Below are positions 17,014-24,607 of a stretch of 63,475 bases of DNA, piece after piece. The position numbers and the translations under genes were made by a program. The stretch lies in the IMG/VR virus record IMGVR_UViG_3300035698_008150, positions 1 to 63,475 of that record. The stretch is one strand, 5' to 3'. The notes under the pieces are model-generated. The model worked only from the letters and a program-made list of their open reading frames with translations, was not told the origin of the DNA and did no database searches. The DNA is from a virus. Each line of letters begins with the position of its first letter. Positions within the stretch are counted from its first letter, which is position 1.

Positions 17014-17736
17014 GTGTCTTATACTAGAGAAGATTATTTAACACGATTAGAAACTGCACTACAGGATGATGCTGAAAAACTGCAACCTGATGATAAGTAT
17101 CGTATTTTAACGCAATCTGTAGTAATCTTTTCTAAAGATAAACCAAACACTAAGATAAAAGAATCAACAGGAGATGGTTCTTCTTATGATTTTGCTCTTC
17201 CTAGCGATTGGGTAGAAGGTACTTCTTATATTATTGGACAGATTGAATATCCAGCTGATGATTATCAAAATCCTAGTTATCTTGAACAGATAGATTGGAA
17301 GTTCTTTAAAAAGAACGTTGAGAGTGTGATGACTACTTATATTCGCATTTTAAGTTTCATCCCTGCGAATGGTAAAATATTAAAATATGAATATGCGTTA
17401 CCTCAAATATTAAATGAGGAAACTTGTACTATAAATGATAGTTATATAGAGGCAGTTACTAATCTAACTGCCGCTCTTTGTTTTTGGGCTCTCGCGGCTA
17501 AATTTGCACAAACTACTGATTCTACTATCGAAGCTGATGTTATTGATTATCAACGGAAATCTGATCTTTATGCATCCTTAGCAAAAGAGAAGATGTCAGT
17601 TTATAATTCATTAATGGGTCTAGGTATAGAATCTAAGAATTCAGGTGCGGCCTCTGCTGGGATTGCGGTTAAAGATCTTGACATGGAATACTCATGGAAA
17701 GAAGATATGTTAACACATCCTATTAGATGGCGATAA
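17014..17736 (+). CDS. Head-tail connector (adaptor) protein, putative
   Basis: 240 aa from a GTG eight bases after AAGGGGG. Mostly helical N-terminus (YTREDYLTRLETALQDDAEKL) then beta segment and a long helical C-terminal half ending in a basic PIRWR. Size, fold pattern and position between head and tail genes fit a gp6- or gp15-type adaptor that seals the portal. No direct family motif recognised. Confidence 0.55.
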   Translation: MSYTREDYLTRLETALQDDAEKLQPDDKYRILTQSVVIFSKDKPNTKIKESTGDGSSYDFALPSDWVEGTSYIIGQIEYPADDYQNPSYLEQIDWKFFKKNVESVMTTYIRILSFIPANGKILKYEYALPQILNEETCTINDSYIEAVTNLTAALCFWALAAKFAQTTDSTIEADVIDYQRKSDLYASLAKEKMSVYNSLMGLGIESKNSGAASAGIAVKDLDMEYSWKEDMLTHPIRWR

Positions 17737-17764
17737 TTCCCCAAGCAAAGAGATTTAGGAGAAG

Positions 17765-17810
17765 GCGGAGATAGATGAACATATGGTGATTTTTACATCT
17801 ATCCTTCCGC
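17765..17810 (+). terminator. Imperfect hairpin between connector and tail genes
   Basis: GCGGA plus GATAGATG (17765-17777) pair with CATCTATC and TCCGC (17796-17810), with a 2-base bulge, and are followed by TTTATTATG. It could act as a weak terminator separating head from tail transcripts. It also lies where the next gene's ribosome site should be, so it may limit translation. Confidence 0.5.
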
Positions 17811-17820
17811 TTTATTATGC

Positions 17821-18267
17821 ATGTCATTAGCATTAATTAGAACACAAATAAAAACTAAGCTTGAAGCAATATCAGGTGTAGAAAATGTTTATGATTATAA
17901 ACGTTTCTGTAGCGACCTTACTACATATAATACCTTGTTTGTTAAGGATTCTAAAGTAAACACTTGGGAAATAGAAAGGACTTCTTTTGAAAGGATTGGG
18001 CATGGGGGGTCAGGTGATGTTGAAGATGTAAATAATACTTTTATAATTAGTGGTTTCTATTCTTTTTATGATGAATTAGCCACAGAAAAAACATTTCAAG
18101 ACCTTATTGAAACTATTTGTGCTAGTTTTATCAGTGATCCAACATTAGGCGGAACAGCAAATATCGTGCATATTCCTATTACCGGAGAGTTTTCAATGGT
18201 AATGTTAGGTGCAGTTTTATGTCATAAATGCGATATAACAATTAATATTGATGATAGAATTATTTAA
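17821..18267 (+). CDS. Tail completion/terminator-like protein, putative
   Basis: 148 aa. Pattern of N-terminal helix (LIRTQIKTKLEAISGVENVYDY), beta strands and a helix (TFQDLIETICASFI) fits the tail-terminator fold of lambda gpU type, and the gene precedes the tail tube gene as expected. No clear Shine-Dalgarno sequence is present; a hairpin ends ten bases before the ATG, suggesting low or structured translation. Confidence 0.5.
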   Translation: MSLALIRTQIKTKLEAISGVENVYDYKRFCSDLTTYNTLFVKDSKVNTWEIERTSFERIGHGGSGDVEDVNNTFIISGFYSFYDELATEKTFQDLIETICASFISDPTLGGTANIVHIPITGEFSMVMLGAVLCHKCDITINIDDRII

Positions 18268-18281
18268 AGGAGGGAAAGAAA

Positions 18282-19301
18282 ATGGCTAAAATATCAAGAG
18301 TTGCTCAATTAGCAGGAAAAGTAGAAACTATTAGTGGAACAGCAGAAACATTAGCAGCAGCACAAGCTACAATACTGTCATATGAGCCAGTGTTAGATGC
18401 TGATTTTGAACAGTATAAAAGAAATCCTGTTGTGAAGCATATGTCTAGGTTTGCTTCTGAGCCTGGTGCAAGGAAAATGTCGCTTGCTTTTAAAGCTGAG
18501 TTAATGGGGCCAATATCCGGATCAAAAGGAACAACACTACCACTAACGCCGTTTCTTCGTTCTTGTGGATTGTCAGAAAGCCTTTCAGTTGGAACATCTA
18601 ATATTTATGTTCCTGTATCAAGTAGTTTTGTTACCTGTACAGTAGCTAAATACTTAGATGGAATAAGAAAAACAATGTCAGGTTGTGCCGGTAATGTTAA
18701 ATTTCAGTTTAAAGTTGGTGAACCTGTTTTTTGTGAATTTGCAATGGAAGGTAAATATTACGAACATAGCGATACTGCACTGTTAACTCCTACATACCCG
18801 GAACAAGTTCCTTTAATTTTTATGGGTGCAACTGTTACTATTGACAGTGATAGTTTAGTAATGGATACTTTAGAAATTGATATGCAGAATGAAGTTGTTA
18901 TATCTCCTAGACCTCAAGATTCATCTGGTATTGATTATGCTAAAATAGTTGGTAGAAATCCACAAATGTCATTTGACCCTGAATTAGTTTCTATTGCTAG
19001 CCATGATTTTTATTCAAAGATACTTTCTCGTTCTACAATGGCTGTAGTGATTAATATGAATGATAGCAATGGAAATAATATTACTTTTTCATTGCCGGCA
19101 GTAAGGTACACAGGATTAAAAGAAGCTGATAGAAGTGGTATTGCGGCGTTAAGTGCTACTTGCGAAATTTGTAAGAATTCAGACGCGGGTAATGATGAGA
19201 TAACAATTACTATGGGAACATCATCTAGTTCATCTAGCTCAAGTAGTTCAAATAGTTCAAGCAGTTCTAGTTCGTCAAGTTCTAGTAGTGAGAGTGCTTA
19301 A
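18282..19301 (+). CDS. Major tail tube protein with polyserine C-terminus
   Basis: 339 aa, AAAGGAGG site. Beta-rich repeats of a tube protein (MSLAFKAELMGP, FQFKVGEPVFCEFAMEGKY, DTLEIDMQNEV), then residues from about 313 are Ser with one Asn and a final ESA. The position between terminator-like and chaperone genes supports a tail tube subunit; a Ser tail would then be repeated along the whole tail. Alternative: another tail structural protein. Confidence 0.65.
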   Translation: MAKISRVAQLAGKVETISGTAETLAAAQATILSYEPVLDADFEQYKRNPVVKHMSRFASEPGARKMSLAFKAELMGPISGSKGTTLPLTPFLRSCGLSESLSVGTSNIYVPVSSSFVTCTVAKYLDGIRKTMSGCAGNVKFQFKVGEPVFCEFAMEGKYYEHSDTALLTPTYPEQVPLIFMGATVTIDSDSLVMDTLEIDMQNEVVISPRPQDSSGIDYAKIVGRNPQMSFDPELVSIASHDFYSKILSRSTMAVVINMNDSNGNNITFSLPAVRYTGLKEADRSGIAALSATCEICKNSDAGNDEITITMGTSSSSSSSSSSNSSSSSSSSSSSSESA

Positions 19302-19311
19302 AAGGATATGA

Positions 19312-19788
19312 ATGCCTAGTAGTTTTAAATGCAGAATAGATATTGATGTTTCTAATCCTGATTATAGTGATGCATCTATTCCATTAGGTCAAGTTGCTAG
19401 AAAAATTGCTGAAAGTTCAAGAAGGAATATACGCACACAAACTAGCATTAAAGGACACGCATTTAAAGGTTTATCAGTAAAAACAATTAAAGATAAAAGA
19501 AGAGAAGGAAGTGACTATCCTACAAGAGCATTGTATAGAAAAGGAATTATGTATCGTGCAATTCATGTTTATCAAAGAAGTAAAAATGCATTTGAAGTTG
19601 GTATAATTCCTAGAGGTAAACCAAAAAGAGATTTAGTAGGGTATATTCATCAGGAAATATACCCTATAATAAGAGCGTTTTTAGGATTTGATGCAAAATC
19701 TAGGCAATGGTCTAAAGAAAGATTTAGACGATGGATGAAAGAGAGAAAAGAAAAAGCTAAAAGAACTAAATCAACCTATAGTTATTAA
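19312..19788 (+). CDS. Basic phage morphogenesis-type protein
   Basis: 158 aa, strongly basic. SSRRNIRTQTSIKGHAFKGLSVKTIKDKR (cut in two: SSRRNIRTQ and FKGLSVKTIKDKR) and YRKGIMYRAIHVYQ resemble the Mu gpG-like virion morphogenesis family, which takes part in tail completion. The last 20 residues are a Lys/Arg tail (ERKEKAKRTKSTYSY). It lies between tail tube and tail chaperone genes. Confidence moderate. Confidence 0.5.
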   Translation: MPSSFKCRIDIDVSNPDYSDASIPLGQVARKIAESSRRNIRTQTSIKGHAFKGLSVKTIKDKRREGSDYPTRALYRKGIMYRAIHVYQRSKNAFEVGIIPRGKPKRDLVGYIHQEIYPIIRAFLGFDAKSRQWSKERFRRWMKERKEKAKRTKSTYSY

Positions 19789-19799
19789 AGGAGGGTGTC

Positions 19800-20210
19800 G
19801 TGGTAGATCCAATCAGTGTCGGAATGACAAAAGAATACACATTAGAAAAGGATAAAGTAAATCCTACAATTTGGTTAATAGGTCCATTAGACTCTATTAT
19901 GAAATCAAAGTTTATTTCAAGCTTTGGTAAAATTGAGATAAAAGATGATAAACCAGTTTACGTTCAAGGAGATATTGATTATACACAAAATAATTTTACT
20001 ATCTTAAAATATGGATTAAAAGGATTTAAAAACTTCAAGATCAATGGAAAAGAATTAGAGTTTAAAACAAAAAAAGAAAAAGTTTTCAATATTGAAATTG
20101 AAGTTGTTGCTGATGAAACTATGAGAGCAATTCCTTTATTTGTAATAAATGAATTAGCCGCAATAATTTGGGGTGAAAACGAGGTTGGTGAAGATTTAGA
20201 AAAAAACTAA
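19800..20210 (+). CDS. Tail assembly chaperone, gpG-like (zero frame)
   Basis: 136 aa from a GTG after AGGAGGG. Small mixed alpha/beta protein with C-terminal helix (AIPLFVINELAAIIWGENEV). Its stop follows an A AAA AAC heptamer read in the right phase, and the downstream frame encodes the second chaperone part. In lambda-like phages the short form and the frameshifted long form coat the tape measure protein during tail assembly. It sits immediately before the tape measure gene, as expected. Confidence 0.8.
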   Translation: MVDPISVGMTKEYTLEKDKVNPTIWLIGPLDSIMKSKFISSFGKIEIKDDKPVYVQGDIDYTQNNFTILKYGLKGFKNFKINGKELEFKTKKEKVFNIEIEVVADETMRAIPLFVINELAAIIWGENEVGEDLEKN

Positions 20211-20250
20211 TATTGGCAGTTGAGGTGTCAAGCTTAGGCCTTAATTGCCA
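20201..20250 (+). promoter_or_regulatory. Programmed minus-1 frameshift site with stem-loop
   Basis: Heptamer A AAA AAC (20201-20207) is phased as GAA AAA AAC in the upstream frame. After a 6-base spacer containing the TAA, TGGCAGTTGAGG (20214-20225) pairs with CCTTAATTGCCA (20239-20250), 12 bp including two G-U pairs, loop 13 bases. A minus-1 slip reads straight into the next frame. Confidence 0.9.
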
Positions 20251-20518
20251 CGATTGTAATGAACATCAAAAGAAATTTCGTGGGTGTAATGGCAAACCAA
20301 TTCAGCCATATTTAATAGATGGTAAGCCAGCGGATAGGTGCATAGCAAAAATGCTACCACCAGAGGTAAAAACGTATATAAAATATTATGAATATTATAA
20401 AAAAGGATTGTTACCTTTCCCCGGTAGTGTTGCACAGCAACCAGCAAAACTATTAGATATATTCGACATTTTAGAATCAGCTGAGATAAAAGTAATGAAC
20501 AGTAAACATAAGGTGTAA
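20213..20518 (+). CDS. Tail chaperone C-terminal part, gpGT-like (minus-1 frame)
   Basis: 101 aa open frame with no ribosome site and only a TTG at its head; it is expected as a fusion to the preceding protein (19800-20207, then the minus-1 frame to 20518; about 239 aa in total). Cys residues in NCHDCNEHQKKFRGCNG (residues 11-27) and DRCIAK suggest a small metal site. The T part of such fusions binds tail tube subunits. Confidence 0.85.
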   Translation: MAVEVSSLGLNCHDCNEHQKKFRGCNGKPIQPYLIDGKPADRCIAKMLPPEVKTYIKYYEYYKKGLLPFPGSVAQQPAKLLDIFDILESAEIKVMNSKHKV

Positions 20519-20519
20519 T

Positions 20520-22463
20520 ATGGCAGTAGGCGATCAAAATTTTACAGTTAGAGCAACATTTGTTGATAAAGCTTCTGGTAAAGTCATAAAAGCTAATGCA
20601 GCAATGATTAATTCCATGAAGAAGGTAGGAGTCCAATTTCAAAAAACTGGGGCTGAAACTGCTATGGCTTTAGATAAAATGGCGCAAGGACATGAAAAAG
20701 CAGGAAGGTTTTCAAGATTCCACAACGCTCAAATAGGTAAGCTAATAGGATCTATTGGTTCTATGCGTAACATAATACTTGTTTGGATGTTTGCTTTAGG
20801 ACCATTAATCAATCTTTTTAAATCAGCTACCAAAGCTATGATGATACAAGAAGATGCTGTAAAGCGTCTTAGCTTTGCTATGGAAATCCAAGGTACTGCT
20901 TCTAAATTTATGCAAAATAATCTTAAAGAATTGTCTGCTGCTTTTCAAGAAACAACTAGATACGGTGATGAAGCAATATTGGAAGTAATGGAAAAATTAA
21001 TTACTGTAGGCGGAGTTGTACCTTCTAAATTAAAAAGAGCAACCCAAGCTGTTGTAGATTTTGCAGCAGGGTCCGGAAGAAGCCTATCAGAAGCGGGTGA
21101 GCTAATAGCAAAAAGTGCTGTTGGATATACAATGCAAATATCTAGGTTGTTCGGAGTTACTATACCTAAAAGCATGTCTGTAGCCAAACAATTTGAAATG
21201 GTTCTTGGATTGATAGAAGGAAAGATGGCTGGAAGAGCTCAAAGAGATATAAAAAGTTATGCAGGTAGCGTAGCGCAGATGGCTAACGCTTGGAGTGATG
21301 CAAAAGAAGCTTTAGGTTTTTTTCTTAATAAAACATTTCATTTGCAGGCTGGTATGAAAATAATGAAAGATATGTTTGATACGTGGTCTGGTAAAAATGC
21401 TTCTACTGCAATGATGGTATTAGATAAAGAAATAAGCAAAGTTGATAAATCGTTACAAATTTTAATTAAAACTAGCAAGAATATAAGTGGGAAAAATTTC
21501 TTATTCATGAAACCTGATAATCTTACAAATAAGATTGCAGAGAAACAACAAGAAAGACTTGCTTTGATAACAAGAAAAACACAGTTAGAAATTCAATCAT
21601 TTATGGATTCAATTAGACTTAAAGAACAAGGTAAAATAATAGAAGCAGAACAAGCTAAAATGGCAACACAAAAAGAATGGGCAGATACATATTCAATATT
21701 TCAAAGAACTCGAGCTGATTATCAAATAGAACAATTAAATCAAGAGTATGCTTTATACCTAAAAGTATTTGAAGATAATGCAGCTAGAAAATTAGAGATA
21801 GAGGAATGGTATCAAGCTAAAGTAACAAAATTACGAAAGCTTGCGTTAACAGATGCCAAAGATCAATACGATGCTATGGAAGTAATGACGAAATCATTTG
21901 CTGTTAATATGCGTAATTCTATGTCTGATGGTTTTTTTAAGGTTATCAAAGGAGATTTTGAATCATTAAAAGATGTATTAGTGTCATTTGGTGATGCAAT
22001 GTTAAAAACTATTACAGATATTATTGCTAATTTAATAATAATGTCAATATGGCAAAAAGCAGCTGGGCTATTAGGATATTCAGGAGGGGTTGTTGGTGCC
22101 GTTATTAATGCAGGAACTGCACGCGCTCATTCTGGTGGGTATATTATGGATTCAAAAAATAGTTTTGGGTATCGAAAGAAGTTTCATTCTGGAGGAGAAG
22201 TTCCCGCAACATTACTTGAGGGTGAGGGTGTATTAAACCGAAGAGCAATGGGCAATTTAGGTGTAGATAATTTGAATAAGCTTAATCGCGGAGAAGGTTC
22301 CGGCGGCGGCGGCGGAGTAGTAAATAATTATTATATTCAAACTATTGATGAACGATCATTCAGAGAAAGGTTACAGCAGAACGGAGATATTTATGCAAAT
22401 GCTTCCGGAAGAAGCATAATGGATAATCAATCATTAAGAGGAATTACACAAAAATATGGCTAA
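20520..22463 (+). CDS. Tape measure protein
   Basis: 647 aa. Typical opening with a short beta segment then heptad-rich helices, a hydrophobic stretch (MRNIILVWMFALGPLINLF, about 80-100) and Ala-rich regions (AVVDFAAGSGRSLSEAGELI). The C-terminal lambda H-like part has SDGFFKVIKGDFESLKDVL and a Gly-rich end with HSGGEVPATLLEGEGVLNRR. At about 0.15 nm per residue this predicts a tail near 95-100 nm. It overlaps the next gene by eight bases. Confidence 0.9.
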   Translation: MAVGDQNFTVRATFVDKASGKVIKANAAMINSMKKVGVQFQKTGAETAMALDKMAQGHEKAGRFSRFHNAQIGKLIGSIGSMRNIILVWMFALGPLINLFKSATKAMMIQEDAVKRLSFAMEIQGTASKFMQNNLKELSAAFQETTRYGDEAILEVMEKLITVGGVVPSKLKRATQAVVDFAAGSGRSLSEAGELIAKSAVGYTMQISRLFGVTIPKSMSVAKQFEMVLGLIEGKMAGRAQRDIKSYAGSVAQMANAWSDAKEALGFFLNKTFHLQAGMKIMKDMFDTWSGKNASTAMMVLDKEISKVDKSLQILIKTSKNISGKNFLFMKPDNLTNKIAEKQQERLALITRKTQLEIQSFMDSIRLKEQGKIIEAEQAKMATQKEWADTYSIFQRTRADYQIEQLNQEYALYLKVFEDNAARKLEIEEWYQAKVTKLRKLALTDAKDQYDAMEVMTKSFAVNMRNSMSDGFFKVIKGDFESLKDVLVSFGDAMLKTITDIIANLIIMSIWQKAAGLLGYSGGVVGAVINAGTARAHSGGYIMDSKNSFGYRKKFHSGGEVPATLLEGEGVLNRRAMGNLGVDNLNKLNRGEGSGGGGGVVNNYYIQTIDERSFRERLQQNGDIYANASGRSIMDNQSLRGITQKYG

Positions 22464-23343
22464 TACTAATATACTAACATTAACACCTGAATTTGGTTTA
22501 AAAGAAACTATAAGTTTTAATACCAATATAAGTGATTCTGAAAGTGGCATAGAACAACGCGATGCTTTATGGGATCATGGATTAAGAGATTATAACCTTA
22601 CTTGTAAATTCCTAACCCAAACAGCAATGAATGTAATTTGGGATTTTTATATTGCAAGGTTAGGCGCTTATGATTATTTTTTATTAAAAATTCTTACCGA
22701 GTATCAAATAACAGATGAAGCATTAGGGTCAGCTGATGGAGTAACAGCCGCTTTTTTACTTCATAATTTTCCTGTTGATGTTTCTGCAAATAGTTCTTGT
22801 ACTGTTGGTGGCGTTGCTAATACAAACTACACTTTAAGCAATAATTTTACCACTGAAAAATCATATATAACATTCAATCCTATTCCGGCAAGTGGCGCGA
22901 TATTACTTTCTTATGAATATTATTTTAAAGTTAGGTTTACTGATGATAAATTAACTAGAGAATTAGCCGCGTATCAGTTATTGCATTCCGGTATTAATTT
23001 AAAAGAGATTAGGTGGAGTTCTTATAATCCTCCTGAAGGAAACTTTAGTTCTTCTAGTTCTTCTAGTTCAATGAGTTCCAGCTCATCGTCTAGTTCAAGT
23101 AGATCTTCTTCAAGCTCATCTAGCTCAAGTTCTAGCTCATCTAGCTCAAGTTCTAGCTCATCTAGCTCATCGAGTTCATCTTCTCTTTCATCAAGTTCTT
23201 CGAGCTCATCAAGTTCAAGTAATTCTAGTTCATCATCAAGCAGTAGTGATTCTTCTAGTTCATCATCAAGTAGTAGCTCATTTAGTTCAAGCAGTTCTTT
23301 CAGCTCAAGTAGCTTTAGTTCATCAAGTAGCTCTAGCGGTTAA
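22456..23343 (+). CDS. DUF2460-like distal tail protein with polyserine tail
   Basis: 295 aa. Residues 1-197 match the GTA gp12/DUF2460 pattern: N-terminal strands, DYNLTCKFLTQTAMNVIWDF (about 45-64), then a domain with VSANSSCTVGG and IPASGAILLSYEYYFKVRF. Residues 198-294 are Ser with rare Met, Arg, Leu, Asn, Asp and Phe, so about one third of the protein is a Ser brush. The following three genes also follow the GTA order (DUF2163, NlpC/P60, tip protein). Confidence 0.8.
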   Translation: MANTNILTLTPEFGLKETISFNTNISDSESGIEQRDALWDHGLRDYNLTCKFLTQTAMNVIWDFYIARLGAYDYFLLKILTEYQITDEALGSADGVTAAFLLHNFPVDVSANSSCTVGGVANTNYTLSNNFTTEKSYITFNPIPASGAILLSYEYYFKVRFTDDKLTRELAAYQLLHSGINLKEIRWSSYNPPEGNFSSSSSSSSMSSSSSSSSSRSSSSSSSSSSSSSSSSSSSSSSSSSSSLSSSSSSSSSSSNSSSSSSSSDSSSSSSSSSSFSSSSSFSSSSFSSSSSSSG

Positions 23344-23354
23344 GGGGGTTTAAA

Positions 23355-24215
23355 ATGTTGAGTTTATCTGCAACGTTAATAGCTATTAAGAATCAACTGC
23401 AACATAAGCCGGTAGAGATACATGACATTTATTTAGGTTCGCAAACTGCCGAAGATTCTAATACCCTTCATTTCATTAACTTCTATTTTCCATTATATTT
23501 TTTTAATTACCTTAGCCATACATCACAACAATATACTCCTGTAGGCGTGTCAAGAAGTGCAATGAAAAAAAGTACACATGGCGAGATAGAGCGTGTTGGA
23601 TACCAAATAGATAATGTCACAAAAGCAATGTCTGTTTATGCAGCAGCTCATGATTTAAGAAATAAACGAATTGTTACAAGGCTAATATTCAGAGATCATT
23701 TAAGTTCTTACTTAGATGCTAAAATAGTTTTTGATGGCTTTATCCAGAATGTATCTTTTTCTAGAAAAAAAATGGCTGCAAACTGTACCCCCGTTTTAGG
23801 GTCATTAAGTTTTGAAACTGGGTGGCCCTACCAAATTGAATGTAATGCAAGATTTGGAGATAGCTATTGTCAAATAGATAAAGATGCAGTAGCTAATAAA
23901 GTAATAGGTGCAGTTACAGGCGGAACAACTACTACTATTATAGATACTGTTAATTTAGACCAAGCAGATGATTATTGGAACTGGGGTATAATTACATTTA
24001 CTTCAGGAAACAATAATGGTTCATCGAGAAAGATATTAGATTTTGTTTCATCTACGCATACATTAACATTAGATTATGCTTTAGACGTTGCTCCAACTGC
24101 TACTGATGCATTTGCAGTATATCGTGGCTGTGATAAAACATTAAATTCTTGTGATACAATATTTTCTAATACTATTAATTATCATGGATTCCATACAATA
24201 CCTTTAACAAAATGA
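23355..24215 (+). CDS. DUF2163-like tail hub protein (GTA gp13 type)
   Basis: 286 aa. The C-terminal half has the family hallmarks: PYQIECNARFGDSYCQID (about 158-175), YRGCDKTLNSCDTIFSN and the ending GFHTIPLTK. In gene transfer agents this protein joins the distal ring to the hub and carries paired Cys. AAGGGGG site; overlaps the next gene (ATGA). Confidence 0.85.
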   Translation: MLSLSATLIAIKNQLQHKPVEIHDIYLGSQTAEDSNTLHFINFYFPLYFFNYLSHTSQQYTPVGVSRSAMKKSTHGEIERVGYQIDNVTKAMSVYAAAHDLRNKRIVTRLIFRDHLSSYLDAKIVFDGFIQNVSFSRKKMAANCTPVLGSLSFETGWPYQIECNARFGDSYCQIDKDAVANKVIGAVTGGTTTTIIDTVNLDQADDYWNWGIITFTSGNNNGSSRKILDFVSSTHTLTLDYALDVAPTATDAFAVYRGCDKTLNSCDTIFSNTINYHGFHTIPLTK

Positions 24216-24607
24216 TAGATTTAAATAAACTTATTGGCATCCCTTTTAAATTAAATCATAAAGACTTTAAATTTTGTGATTGTAGAGGAATTGTTTATTT
24301 ATATTATAAATATGTTAAGAACAAAGAGTTACCATTTACTGACGGAAAAAATATAATATTTAGAAATCAAAAAAAAGATAAGAATAGAATGGCATCTGTT
24401 TTAAATACTTTTGCTGATATAGTAGATATAAATGATATTGATGAAGGAGATATTGTTGTCATCGATAATCATAAACAAGTAGGATCATTAGGAGTATGCA
24501 TTAATAATAAACAAATATTACATATGGACGGAGTTGTTGGATCGTGTCTTACTAGATTAAGATATTTAAAAGAATTTATATCATTAATATATAGACCAAA
24601 TGATTAA
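24212..24607 (+). CDS. NlpC/P60-type tail peptidase (GTA gp14 type)
   Basis: 131 aa. DCRGIVYLYYKY gives the catalytic Cys24 of the DCxGLV motif. DEGDIVVID precedes QVGSLGVCINNKQILHM, where the usual HVG reads QVG (89-91); His87 lies two residues earlier, so the catalytic His is uncertain. The enzyme would open peptidoglycan at entry from the tail tip. Overlaps both neighbours, in the conserved hub order. Confidence 0.75.
   Translation: MIDLNKLIGIPFKLNHKDFKFCDCRGIVYLYYKYVKNKELPFTDGKNIIFRNQKKDKNRMASVLNTFADIVDINDIDEGDIVVIDNHKQVGSLGVCINNKQILHMDGVVGSCLTRLRYLKEFISLIYRPND

Noticed and set aside
20213-20518. Independent gene starting at TTG 20213
   Set aside because: No ribosome site; the slippery heptamer and stem explain it as a frameshift product.
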